34,450 bases of DNA from contig NZ_WOEZ01000265.1 in the NCBI RefSeq assembly GCF_013177735.1, forward strand, positions 1-34,450, read 5' to 3'. This stretch comes from Paraburkholderia elongata. GTDB lineage: Bacteria; Pseudomonadota; Gammaproteobacteria; Burkholderiales; Burkholderiaceae. A program made the translations under genes and the position numbers. Position 1 is the stretch's first letter, and every line of letters starts with the position of its first letter. Below, in pieces: positions 8,099-15,357 of this stretch. The notes below the pieces were generated by a model. That model had not been told where the DNA came from. It saw nothing but the letters and a program-made list of their open reading frames with translations, and searched no databases.

Positions 8099-8646
8099 CA
8101 CATCCTGATCAACAACGCCGGCGCGTATGCCAGTCGAACCTGGTTCGATACCACTCCAGAAAGCTGGCGCGCCTTCTATGAAGAGGACGTACTGTCGGCC
8201 ATCCGCCTGATTCTGCGGATTGCGCCGGGCATGCGCGAAGCCGGGTGGGGTCGCATCGCAAACGTTGCAACCGGGCATCCGCGCCGCAGGTGGTGATGGC
8301 GGACTACGCGGCTGCCAAAGCTGCCCTGCTCAATGCGACGGTCAGCCGTGCCAAGGCACTCGCGGGTACCGGCGTCACGGCCAACACGATCTCGCCCGGA
8401 CTGATCGCGACCGATGGGGTCCAGCAGGTGCTGCGCGCGGAGGCGCAAGCTCGTGGTTGGGGGGAGGACTGGGACGTGATTCAGCAGCGTTGGATGGCCG
8501 ACGTTTTTCACAACCATTTCGTTTCGCGCCTGGGCACGGTGGAGGAGGTCGCCGATCTCGTCGCTTTCATTGCCAGTCCGCGTGCGGACTACATACAAGG
8601 GGCGAACCTTCGCATAGACGAGGGGCTCGTGCCGTCGATCAACTGA
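8099..8646 (+). pseudogene. 3' part of short-chain dehydrogenase/reductase (SDR) gene, truncated and frameshifted
   Basis: From 8099 the frame reads H-I-L-I-N-N-A-G-A, the classical SDR N-N-A-G motif, and continues through G-W-G-R-I-A-N-V-A-T-G. It then hits a stop at 8294-8296 unless the frame changes at about 8274-8280. In the shifted frame the protein continues A-D-Y-A-A-A-K (active-site Y-x-x-x-K) and I-S-P-G-L-I to a normal C-terminus at 8646. The N-terminal Rossmann part with T-G-x-x-x-G-I-G is absent, because the sequence joins the peroxiredoxin fragment there. An ATG at 8245 opens the second part, but the product would lack the cofactor-binding half. Confidence 0.85.
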
Positions 8647-8736
8647 GGATGGGTTGCGAAATCGGGGCGTCAGCGACGCGACACTGCACTGGAACTAGCG
8701 TTATCGCTGGAAAGCTACGCCCGAACCTGCCGGACA

Positions 8737-9207
8737 ATGATGCATAAGGCCACCTGGGCAGCAGCGGAGCCAGTCGGCCATATGAACCGCGAAGCCAGTA
8801 AAGGCGTTTCCATTCCCGCCTTTGCCTACCCGGACAGGCTTCACTGGCATGTCTTGAGCCGCAAAGTTATCTCCGAGCTCCGTGAGTATCCGGCGACAGT
8901 GCACGCCGCTCGGGAGTATGTGGAAGCGTTTCGCGAATTCGGCGAGCCAATCGACCTTTGTGGTCAGGTTGAATACGAATGTGCGAAGGCTGCGATGGCA
9001 GCGCTAGCACTTGCTCGGGCCACGCGCCGGCGGCACGGAGCCGCGAGGTGGAAGCCGGGCACCAAAGACTCGGCTCTGGAGCGCGAACTGTCCGACTTCA
9101 TCGCGAACGCTGAAGAAAAGCGCAAGGAGTCGCTCGAGCGTCGAATGGAGTCTACAGTCGGTCGGCGAGTTGACGTGCAACGGTTCAAACAGGTGCTAAG
9201 CGCCTGA
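8737..9207 (+). CDS. Hypothetical protein
   Basis: A 156-codon frame with plausible codon use. The product is mostly helical and rich in Ala, Arg and Glu, with a strongly charged C-terminal half (about residues 95-150) that could form a coiled coil. There is no signal peptide or membrane segment, and I recognise no family. Two adjacent ATGs open the frame without an obvious ribosome-binding site. The ATG at 8782 is an alternative start with GGAG about a dozen bases upstream. It stands alone between the SDR remnant and a stretch with strong inverted repeats. Confidence 0.5.
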   Translation: MMHKATWAAAEPVGHMNREASKGVSIPAFAYPDRLHWHVLSRKVISELREYPATVHAAREYVEAFREFGEPIDLCGQVEYECAKAAMAALALARATRRRHGAARWKPGTKDSALERELSDFIANAEEKRKESLERRMESTVGRRVDVQRFKQVLSA

Positions 9208-9449
9208 AACATCGCGAGCTCGGATCCCCCCGCGCGGATAGTTTCCGTAACCGACCCGATATAGATAGTCCGTCCCGCTTTCATCGATACTGGTGGGACT
9301 GGCAGCTCGCTGCCAGTCGAGGCGGGACATGCACTCGTGGACTACGAATAAGTCGACCCAAACGCCTGGAAGATTGCCGCTTTAGCTTCGACCCATCATT
9401 CGCCCTTCTCCTCGCAATCTGTCCCGAAAAAAAAGATTGAACGGAGATC
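9208..9449. other. Intergenic stretch with nested inverted repeats
   Basis: I see no coding frame here. The notable content is a pair of nested inverted repeats at 9272-9328, followed further right by an A-rich patch at about 9427-9435 that precedes the sigma-28-like promoter. Confidence 0.45.
9272..9328. repeat. Nested inverted repeats (possible structured RNA or protein site)
   Basis: The inner repeat GACTGGCAGC/GCTGCCAGTC at 9297-9306 and 9309-9318 is perfect over 10 bp with a 2-base centre. An outer pair GTCCCGC/GCGGGAC at 9272-9278 and 9322-9328 encloses it asymmetrically. No T-run follows on either strand, so a simple intrinsic terminator is unlikely. It could be a cruciform, a dimeric-protein site, or a folded leader. 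Confidence 0.55.
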
Positions 9450-9476
9450 TATGGTTTCGGAGGCCGGTGCCGATAA
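9450..9476 (+). promoter_or_regulatory. Sigma-28 (FliA)-like promoter
   Basis: The sequence TATGGTTT-N11-GCCGATAA matches the flagellar sigma-28 consensus TAAAGTTT-N11-GCCGATAA. The -10 box is perfect, the spacing exact, and the -35 half is 6 of 8. The predicted start point is about 9484, some 30 bases before the small membrane-protein gene at 9514. The weak point is the -35 core (TATG instead of TAAA). Confidence 0.5.
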
Positions 9477-9513
9477 GACCGCTCATAAATCCCCCGCCAG
9501 ACGAGGCTTCCCA

Positions 9514-9771
9514 ATGCCATTTGATTTTATCGCCAGCCGCCCGACCCGATTAAAACGTACTCTCGTTATCCTGGTTGGCTGTACAGGTGTACTTGCCAGC
9601 TTGTCGATTTGGGGCCGGGTGCCCGCCGATGTACTCGCTGACGCGGATAGAGAGGTCGCCCACTTCGGCCCTGCACTAGTGGGCACCGCGTGTCCGGTCG
9701 AAGGAGCAGTCTCAAGGGACGCCCGCGGTACCTTTCTCATGTGTTGGAAACAGGTCTGGAGCAAGCCGTAG
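9514..9771 (+). CDS. Small single-pass membrane protein, unknown function
   Basis: An 85-residue product with a basic N-terminus (R-P-T-R-L-K-R), one transmembrane helix at about residues 16-34, and a short periplasmic tail with two cysteines that could pair. GAGG lies about 8 bases before the ATG at 9514. The frame is open to an ATG at 9451, but that start falls inside the sigma-28-like promoter. The promoter in front would place this gene in the flagellar/chemotaxis regulon, which fits the neighbourhood. I recognise no family. It could also be an uncleaved exported protein. Confidence 0.5.
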   Translation: MPFDFIASRPTRLKRTLVILVGCTGVLASLSIWGRVPADVLADADREVAHFGPALVGTACPVEGAVSRDARGTFLMCWKQVWSKP

Positions 9772-10119
9772 ACCCTACTCCATATCGCCCCGGCGTCTCT
9801 GGCGTAACGCATGGCGGACAACCGGGATTTTCTGATTGAAGGTCCGGCACGAGGCTAGACGCAACGGAAGAAGACCAGAGCGTCGTGTGCCTTGCGTCCG
9901 AACGCATGTGACCGAAGCTTCGGTTAGGGAGCGTACCCGAAGATGCGCCCGTCGCAATGCGCGCAATGCACTCGCTCGGCGAACCGGTCGATGTACCGGT
10001 CCGCAACCCACAGTGGCGGTGCTCGCTATCAACGAATTCTCCCGCTATCAACGAATTCTCCAATGGAAAGACTCTTCCGGGTCCGTAGATTCGCACGAGC
10101 GCTCGCCCACACGCTGACG
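9772..10119. other. No gene recognised
   Basis: I see only short overlapping frames without domains or ribosome-binding sites. The one distinct element is the 19-bp tandem duplication at 10024-10061. Confidence 0.4.
10024..10061. repeat. Perfect 19-bp tandem duplication
   Basis: Two identical head-to-tail copies of CGCTATCAACGAATTCTCC occupy 10024-10042 and 10043-10061 without any spacer. There are only two copies, so this is not a CRISPR. It looks like a recent slippage or repair duplication, or a doubled protein-binding site. Confidence 0.8.
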
Positions 10120-10145
10120 AAAAAAGCCGACAGGTCGTGTCGGCT
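10120..10145 (-). terminator. Intrinsic terminator, minus strand
   Basis: On the minus strand the sequence reads AGCCGACA-CGACC-TGTCGGCT followed by a run of T residues (A-run at 10120-10125 on the plus strand). This is an 8-bp GC-rich stem, a 5-base loop and a U-tract: a textbook rho-independent terminator for leftward transcription. No coding gene ends just before it. Confidence 0.75.
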
Positions 10146-10254
10146 GAAGGATTCTGGCTGTTCCGAAGGCCCATGCCAGAACCTGTGCAGCGCAGACTAT
10201 TGCACGCACTGTCTGGCTCCCATGCGCATGGCATGCTGGCACAGGGTTTACCCC
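10120..10254 (-). ncRNA. Candidate structured small RNA (leftward)
   Basis: A strong intrinsic terminator on the minus strand has no protein gene before it. Reading leftward there is a TATATT (10266-10261) that could serve as a -10, then about 135 bases with several self-complementary elements. These include the palindrome CCATGCGCATGG at 10220-10231, TTCTGGC/GCCAGAA at 10152-10158 and 10175-10181, and the terminator hairpin at the end. A good -35 was not found. The structure and orphan terminator are visible; that it is a small RNA is inference. Confidence 0.35.
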
Positions 10255-10322
10255 CGTCAAAATATAGGAATGGATGCCGTAATACATGTTGATTTCATTC
10301 ATGCCGTGACGGCGGGTCGAAC

Positions 10323-10442
10323 ATGGAAAGGCAAACGTTTGCCCAAAAACTGTGGCTGCCATTGCTCCCAAACCTCGTCTGTTTGACCGCCATCAAGGGA
10401 TTCGACGTATGGCTGTTGCACCAGGCGCATCGAACGAACAGA
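10323..10442 (+). pseudogene. N-terminal fragment of a methyl-accepting chemotaxis protein
   Basis: About 40 codons from an ATG read T-F-A-Q-K-L-W-L-P-L-L and N-L-V-C-L-T-A-I. This is the typical first transmembrane segment of Burkholderiaceae chemoreceptors with a periplasmic cache domain (F-x-Q-K-L-W-L-P-L). After about residue 40 the similarity disappears and the frame continues as nonsense to 10595. The sensor, HAMP and signalling domains are missing. A 3' remnant of a chemoreceptor on the same strand lies at 15617-16009, so the two may be ends of one gene or of two different ones. Confidence 0.55.
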
Positions 10443-10545
10443 GCGTCGATACCCGGGCGCGATCGCGCGTTTCAAGGCGGCCATGACACACACTTCAAGA
10501 TGCTTCGGGCTGACATCCTTATCTGCCCGCTGAGGAAAGTTCAAC

Positions 10546-10815
10546 ATGTTCGACGCCGAAGTTGCCGCGACGCTCCTGAACCGGTGGGACCGTAAACGCA
10601 CATACCCAGGAGATCAGTCATCGCTGGATCTCTTGCAGGAAGGCAAGCTGCATTTCAGGCATGAGGGCGGCGATGTCCACGCACATGGTACTGACGCAGA
10701 CCGGCGTCTTCGCGTTGAATGCCTGACGTTCACCGACGGCTCCCGCGCCTTGCGCGTCACCGGTGCAGATGGACAAGGCGGCTGGACGCGGTGGACTGCT
10801 GCTGAGCCGGAGTGA
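10546..10815 (+). CDS. Small hypothetical protein
   Basis: An 89-residue soluble, acidic product without signal peptide or membrane segment. The ribosome-binding site GAGGAAAG sits about 6 bases before the ATG, one of the better sites in this block. The central part alternates charged and hydrophobic residues as in a small beta-sheet protein (L-R-V-E-C-L-T-F-T then R-A-L-R-V-T-G). I recognise no family. It precedes the 27-codon membrane-peptide gene by 52 bases and may be cotranscribed with it. Confidence 0.65.
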   Translation: MFDAEVAATLLNRWDRKRTYPGDQSSLDLLQEGKLHFRHEGGDVHAHGTDADRRLRVECLTFTDGSRALRVTGADGQGGWTRWTAAEPE

Positions 10816-10867
10816 AAGCGGGAAACGGGCGCACGTACTCACTACCCGGTATCGAAGGAGAAAGCCG

Positions 10868-10951
10868 ATGTCGACATGGACTGATGGCACTCTGGGTTGG
10901 CTCTTCGTCCTCGCCTACGTCCTGATGGTGATATGGCTAAATTACCGGTAG
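10868..10951 (+). CDS. 27-residue single-pass membrane peptide
   Basis: The frame starts M-S-T-W-T-D-G-T and is then almost all hydrophobic (G-W-L-F-V-L-A-Y-V-L-M-V-I-W-L) before a short N-Y-R end: a one-helix membrane peptide. AAGGAGAA lies about 6 bases before the ATG, the best ribosome-binding site nearby, which argues that it is translated. It follows the 10546 gene. Small membrane peptides of this kind often bind and regulate a larger membrane protein; the partner here is unknown. Confidence 0.55.
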   Translation: MSTWTDGTLGWLFVLAYVLMVIWLNYR

Positions 10952-11125
10952 CAGATGTTGTGTCACATGGAGCGTGTGTCGCATCCCAGCGGATGCCTGA
11001 GCGCCGTCGACGTCGAGCAGGCTGATGGAAACAGCCACTGATCGCTTGCGAATGAGGTGTCTGCTGCGGTCCACGACAGCTCGCGTGACATTCCGGATTT
11101 CAGAGGATCGCGAAAGGAGATGAAC

Positions 11126-11341
11126 GTGAACATGGTGAAGACCGAGATTGGACAACTGGAGAAGGCACTGAACGCTCTGGTTTGTCGCCCACGACTTATC
11201 CGTCGCGACTACTGGATATCGCAGATCGAGTGCCTGCTGACACGCCCTGGGCTGTCGGCGCAGGACCGGCAACGACTCCGCGCGCTACTCAACCTGCTCG
11301 GCACTCCCGTCGCGGGATGTAGTGTCTCACTACAGCAGTGA
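11126..11341 (+). CDS. Small hypothetical protein (helical)
   Basis: A 71-residue product if the GTG at 11126 is used; AAAGGAG then sits 6-7 bases upstream. ATGs at 11120 and 11132 are in frame but are spaced too close and too far. The product is basic and helical, with a leucine-rich pattern (I-G-Q-L-E-K-A-L-N-A-L, then R-L-R-A-L-L-N-L-L-G), and would suit a small protein-protein adaptor. I recognise no family. It belongs to the row of short rightward genes that leads to fliG. Confidence 0.6.
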   Translation: MNMVKTEIGQLEKALNALVCRPRLIRRDYWISQIECLLTRPGLSAQDRQRLRALLNLLGTPVAGCSVSLQQ

Positions 11342-11550
11342 CCGGCGTCGCAGAGTCTTTGAGTATGGTCACGACAAGCGCGCTGATTCCCTGAACACGC
11401 CTGCCGCAGTTGCATCAATTGCTGCTGGTGTCACACGTCAGAAATTCGCGGACAACGTTGTGCGGCACCAGGCATCGTCGCGTCGGCTGATTGCCTGCAG
11501 TGTCCGCGCGATCATGTACGGCGAACGCGTCTATTGAGCTTTCGGAAATC

Positions 11551-11763
11551 ATGATGTTTAACGAGTCGAAATACGTATCGCTAATGTATGAACAGGGCCT
11601 GGACCAGTGGACGCGTGCCTGGTACGGCGAAGCCGTTGAAGCGGGATTTATCCGCCCGCACTATCATCCCGACCCTGTGACCATAAAGCGTCTTCGGGGC
11701 TATTTCGGCGCGGGCCTGTCGCCCTTCGAAGCCGCCCAGGCGTGTTTTGGCCGCAAACACTAA
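11551..11763 (+). CDS. Small hypothetical protein
   Basis: A 70-residue product starting at one of two adjacent ATGs (11551 or 11554), with only a weak GGAAA before it. It is rich in aromatic residues (W-T-R-A-W-Y-G near residue 18) and has a C-terminal part G-L-S-P-F-E-A-A-Q-A-C-F-G that resembles a short helix-turn-helix-like segment. No family is recognised. It is oriented with its small neighbours and fliG. Confidence 0.5.
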   Translation: MMFNESKYVSLMYEQGLDQWTRAWYGEAVEAGFIRPHYHPDPVTIKRLRGYFGAGLSPFEAAQACFGRKH

Positions 11764-12029
11764 AGTAAGCCGGCTATTGCTTCCCCATCCGGTAGCCACA
11801 TCTGCACGAAAGGCAGAAAGCGACCTGAACAGTCCAGCGAATTTCTCATCCACAACACTTGTCACGCCCGCATGAGCGCCACCTCGACCGGCATCTCACA
11901 AACACCGCTACCCAGTCCAGATTTGCACCGGCTGGCTAACATCTCACGTCCCGCCCGTTCCCCAAGAGGTCGCAAGGCTTCGTCGAGAACGGATCTCGCG
12001 GTCACACCCCTGGCGGATTTGTCGAGGGC

Positions 12030-12422
12030 ATGCTGATGACGCGCACGCAGCCGGGCTGCAGCGAAGGCTGCGTTGTGTTGCCACCAGAAGTCACCACGGC
12101 GCTCAAAAACCTCTACATTGTTTCGAGCGCGCTCGCGCAGCGAGGCACTCACGCTCAGGAAATCCGGGATTCCCAATGGCGGGCAATGTTTCAACGGGCT
12201 CACGAGGCGAAGACGGCGCTCGAGCAGCACGGGGAGAGAGCTGAAACACATGCGATTGTGCTGCTTCGACAGATGACACAGGCATGCCAGGGTCTGGTTG
12301 ATCGGCACGCGGCCCGCCAGGAGATTCCCTTCGCCGTGTGGCGCGAAGTGGGCAGGCTTGGGCACGATGCTTACGAGTGGGTCAACCTGAACGTACCTCG
12401 CCGCCGAGGCACCGACGCATGA
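12030..12422 (+). CDS. Hypothetical protein (helical)
   Basis: A 130-residue soluble product, strongly helical over residues 20-110 (T-A-L-K-N-L, A-M-F-Q-R-A-H-E-A-K-T-A-L-E-Q, L-L-R-Q-M-T-Q-A-C). There is no signal peptide or transmembrane segment. Two in-frame ATGs (12030, 12036) open it without a strong ribosome-binding site. I recognise no family. It stands 253 bases before the fliG paralogue and on the same strand, so a link to motility is possible but unproven. A longer opposite-strand frame (11862-12431) covers the same DNA but looks less protein-like. Confidence 0.55.
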   Translation: MLMTRTQPGCSEGCVVLPPEVTTALKNLYIVSSALAQRGTHAQEIRDSQWRAMFQRAHEAKTALEQHGERAETHAIVLLRQMTQACQGLVDRHAARQEIPFAVWREVGRLGHDAYEWVNLNVPRRRGTDA

Positions 12423-12675
12423 ATCCCGCACCGTTCAGGTCAGCGTACCGTGCCGGACTTAAAGCGGACCGGCTCGCGCAACGTGTCCGGCATGTACTTC
12501 CGGCACGCCCTGGCTGGCCCACGGTCCGTCGCCCTTTAAGGTCTCCGGGAGGCATGCGACCGACGGATGGAGCATTGCTCCCAACGTCTGGACAACAACT
12601 GAACGGCGCGCGCTTGCCGGGACAAAGAGATCAGAAGATCGCTGCAATCGTTGTTAGCAAGTCACGGAGCGGCCA

Positions 12676-13671
12676 GTGAACGCCGAAGGGATCAACAAGG
12701 CCGCGTTGCTACTGATGTCGCTCGGTGAAGACGAGGCGGCCGAAGCCTTCCGGTTCCTCGACCCACGTGAGGTGCAGAAGATCAGCATCGCGATGGCCGC
12801 GCTGAAAAACGTCACGCGCGGTGCCGTCGACACAGTACTGCAAGACTTCATCAAGGAAGCAGAAACGCACACGACCTTGTCGCTTGACTCGAAGGATTAC
12901 ATCCGGTCGGTGCTGACCAGGGCGCTCGGCGAAGACAAGGCTGGCAACGTCATCGACCGTATTCTGCTCGGTGACGACGTTGGCGGCATCGAAGGCCTGA
13001 AGTGGATGGATGCGCCAGCCGTCGCGGAACTGATCAAAAACGAACACCCGCAAATCATCGCAACCATCCTCGTGCACCTGGACCCGGAGCAGGCTTCTGA
13101 CGTACTCGAATGCTTCACCGAACGGACGCGCAACGACGTGCTGCTGCGCATCGCCACGCTCGACGGCATCCAGCCGGCTGCATTGCGCGAACTCGACGAA
13201 GTGATGACCGAGTTGCTGTCTGGCAGCGGTAACGTGAAACGCAAGGCGGTTGGCGGCGTTCGCGCGGCAGCGGAAATCCTCAACTACCTGTCAATCCAGC
13301 ACGAAGAATCGGTAATCGACAACGTACGCAGCTACGACGACGATCTCGCGCAAAGGATCATTGACGAGATGTTCACGTTCGAGAACCTGGTCGAGCTTGA
13401 TGATCGCGCGATCCGGCTGCTGCTCAGGGAAGTTGGCACGGAGACACTGGGGATCGCACTGAAGGTCGGGCCGCCCGAGCTGCGTCAGAAATTCATGGCG
13501 AATATGTCGCAACGCGCGGCGGAGCTGTTTTCCGAAGATATGGACGCACGCGGCCCGGTGCGCCTCTCGGAAGTCGAAGCACAACAGCGCAAGGTTCTGC
13601 AGGTCGCGCGCGACCTTGCCGGAAGCGGCGAGATAGCGCTTGGTGACAAGGCTGACGACATGTATGTCTGA
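12676..13671 (+). CDS. fliG: Flagellar motor switch protein FliG (isolated paralogue)
   Basis: FliG sits on the cytoplasmic face of the flagellar MS ring, transmits torque from the MotA stator and sets rotation direction with FliM and FliN. The 331-residue product is full-length and collinear with standard FliG: an N-terminal FliF-binding domain, the middle domain with the conserved E-H-P-Q motif near residue 125, and a C-terminal domain with the charged torque helix (E-L-D-D-R-A-I-R near residue 238) and a short D-D-M-Y-V tail. The start is a GTG with CGGAG about 8 bases upstream. What is odd is the setting: no fliF, fliH, fliI or other flagellar gene is adjacent, so this is probably a second fliG outside the main flagellar cluster. 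Substitutions such as D-P-R-E instead of the usual A-P-R-E suggest divergence from the main copy. Confidence 0.95.
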   Translation: MNAEGINKAALLLMSLGEDEAAEAFRFLDPREVQKISIAMAALKNVTRGAVDTVLQDFIKEAETHTTLSLDSKDYIRSVLTRALGEDKAGNVIDRILLGDDVGGIEGLKWMDAPAVAELIKNEHPQIIATILVHLDPEQASDVLECFTERTRNDVLLRIATLDGIQPAALRELDEVMTELLSGSGNVKRKAVGGVRAAAEILNYLSIQHEESVIDNVRSYDDDLAQRIIDEMFTFENLVELDDRAIRLLLREVGTETLGIALKVGPPELRQKFMANMSQRAAELFSEDMDARGPVRLSEVEAQQRKVLQVARDLAGSGEIALGDKADDMYV

Positions 13672-13830
13672 AGTGCCTCCCTGCGCGAACATCAGCGATG
13701 AGAATCGGGGATACCGCCCGACTACGCCACTGGCTGCCGTCGGCAGGCATGCGCGCTCTTTCATTCCTGCTGCGCCGACGTTGGCTGGTGGGATGCGGGT
13801 CGCACCATGTACGGTTCGAACGACGACTGG

Positions 13831-14304
13831 TTACGCAGCCTTATGGATATCTGACCTGCCCGCTGACGGTGCCCGGGCGGCCTGGAGCATCCGCCTGTTC
13901 GCTTTCTCCACGACATGAAATGGAGCCACACGCATTTGCAGCTCATGCAGCGTCAGGAGGTCAGCCAGAAGGTCGAACGTCGCCTCGTCTATGCCGCTGA
14001 CCCCCGTGATTTCCGCTATCCGGTTACAACGGACTAACGCTTCCTGTACCTCAGCCATGGCGTCTTGACAAGCCTCGCCGTAGCCCGCATCGAGCAGGTA
14101 GCAGGTGATGACGATAATCCCTGCCATCGCGCTGAAATGACGCGCATCGCCGCGCCCCTGCCGAAGGACGGCCAGGGTAATGTGATATCCAATGAACAGG
14201 TCACGTGTGATTTCAGTTGGCAACGGGAGCAATCGCGTGGTCGCTGGCATCGGGTTAGCGCCGTTGCGTTTGGCCAGAGACGACCTCGAACTGGAGCGTG
14301 GCAT
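13831..14304 (-). CDS. Hypothetical protein
   Basis: The frame is open far upstream (to 14586), but protein-like sequence only begins near the ATG at 14304 (157 residues) or the ATG at 14250 (139 residues). Neither has a clear ribosome-binding site. The product is helical, with H-F-S-A-M-A-G-I-I-V-I-T-C-Y-L-L-D-A-G near the middle and I-D-E-A-T-F-D-L-L-A-D-L-L-T-L-H-E toward the end. There is no signal peptide and no family is recognised. A sigma-28-like box lies upstream, which would tie it to the motility block. It converges with fliG. Confidence 0.55.
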   Translation of the reverse strand: MPRSSSRSSLAKRNGANPMPATTRLLPLPTEITRDLFIGYHITLAVLRQGRGDARHFSAMAGIIVITCYLLDAGYGEACQDAMAEVQEALVRCNRIAEITGVSGIDEATFDLLADLLTLHELQMRVAPFHVVEKANRRMLQAARAPSAGRSDIHKAA

Positions 14305-14334
14305 CGTGAGGGGGTGGTGTCCAGGGTCCCTGCT

Positions 14335-14362
14335 ATATCGGCATGAAATCCGTCTGACTTCA
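14335..14362 (-). promoter_or_regulatory. Weak sigma-28-like promoter
   Basis: On the minus strand the sequence TGAAGTCA-N12-GCCGATAT resembles the sigma-28 consensus. The -10 box matches 7 of 8, the -35 box 5 of 8, and the spacer is one base too long. The predicted start point, near 14325, is just before the hypothetical gene ending at 13831. Confidence 0.3.
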
Positions 14363-14640
14363 GTTTCTTCTGCGGTGACCGTGAAAAGACGTCGATGGCG
14401 CTGGATACAGGTTCGGCCACGGCTCCTACTGAACCTGGCCGTCGAGGCCGCCCATGCCGGGGGAGCAATTCCGCGGCCTCGTGGTGGCGCAGAGCGAAGT
14501 GCCCTCTCGCGCAGCGCGAGCATTGACCACGAGATTCGCGGCCTGTCGCAGCGCGACTGTCGCGCGAGGCATCGGTGAACGAACAATTCCCCGAGCGGCG
14601 AACCGGACGGGGCCGCGCTCCTGCCGGGACAGGCTGAAAA
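14363..14640. other. No gene recognised
   Basis: The open frames here are extensions or shadows of neighbours, without domains or ribosome-binding sites. I see no terminator between the two leftward genes. Confidence 0.35.
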
Positions 14641-15357
14641 TCAGTGTGAGCCCGCCAGGCCGCTTTCCAGCTGGCTCTGGAGTTCGCGTACCTGCCGCTG
14701 GGAGACCCGCAACTGGTCCTGGGCGGCCGCCTTCTGCTTCGCGAGCGCAGTGGCTTCGGCACGTGTCTTCTGTTGCTGGTTGGCGACGATTGTCTGCTGC
14801 TGACTCGCTACATCGAGATCGGCCTGCAGGCGGTTCGCCCGGTCCTGCGACAGCGCAATCATCCGCTCGGTGAACGCGTTTTGCGCCTCGAGCCGGCTGC
14901 GACGAATCTCGACGTCAGATAGCTGCAGCGTCTGGCGCACAAAATCCCTGTAGATCAGGTCGGCACGCGTTGCGTCCTGCGTCTTGATGACGCGCCAGAA
15001 ATTCTTTTGCTGGAACAGCGCGACGTAGTAGGTCATTTCCTTGCCGTAGAACAGCAGGCTCGCGCCATAGCTGCCGTTGTACGTCGTGCGCAGTTCACTC
15101 AGGTCCGAACCGCGGATCATCTGTTGCAGCTCGGCGACGTTGCCGGCGGCGGACTGCTTCGCCTCGTCGGCTGTCAGCACACCGGCCTGCCCCTGCTGTT
15201 CTCGCGTCGTGGCCGGCAGTGCCGTCGCCGTGCCCGGCTGGGCAACGACGGCAGCGCTCGCGCCGCTATCTGGCAGTGCTTGCGCATCCGCGCGCTGCAC
15301 GGCCCCCATCGCGACGAGGGCGGTCAGCGCGAGCTTCTGGGCAAAGGACAGTTTCAT
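14641..15357 (-). CDS. DUF2968 domain exported protein
   Basis: A 238-residue periplasmic protein of the DUF2968 family, found mainly in Burkholderiaceae; its biochemical role is unknown. It has a cleavable signal peptide (basic M-K-L-S start, hydrophobic core, A-D-A cleavage site near residue 25). A globular middle part contains L-R-T-T-Y-N-G-S-Y-G and L-F-Y-G-K-E-M-T-Y-Y-V-A-L-F-Q-Q-K-N-F-W. The C-terminal half (about residues 145-235) is a long coiled coil rich in Gln, Ala and Arg (Q-S-Q-L-E-S). It would be a periplasmic helper or structural protein. It stands alone between the hypothetical gene at 13831 and a dead chemoreceptor on the other strand. Confidence 0.85.
   Translation of the reverse strand: MKLSFAQKLALTALVAMGAVQRADAQALPDSGASAAVVAQPGTATALPATTREQQGQAGVLTADEAKQSAAGNVAELQQMIRGSDLSELRTTYNGSYGASLLFYGKEMTYYVALFQQKNFWRVIKTQDATRADLIYRDFVRQTLQLSDVEIRRSRLEAQNAFTERMIALSQDRANRLQADLDVASQQQTIVANQQQKTRAEATALAKQKAAAQDQLRVSQRQVRELQSQLESGLAGSH

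Noticed and set aside
10024..10061. Possible CRISPR-like repeats
   Set aside because: There are only two abutting copies, with no spacer and no cas genes.
9943..10386. A 147-codon Cys-rich plus-strand frame
   Set aside because: It runs across the tandem duplication and the terminator hairpin, has no ribosome-binding site, and its composition looks random. The structured RNA on the other strand explains the region better.
11862..12431. A 189-codon minus-strand frame
   Set aside because: It overlaps the plus-strand gene at 12030, which has better helical protein character and the same orientation as its neighbours.
14305..14586. N-terminal extension of the hypothetical gene at 13831-14304
   Set aside because: The extension is Arg/Ser-rich, low in protein character, and would span the sigma-28-like promoter.
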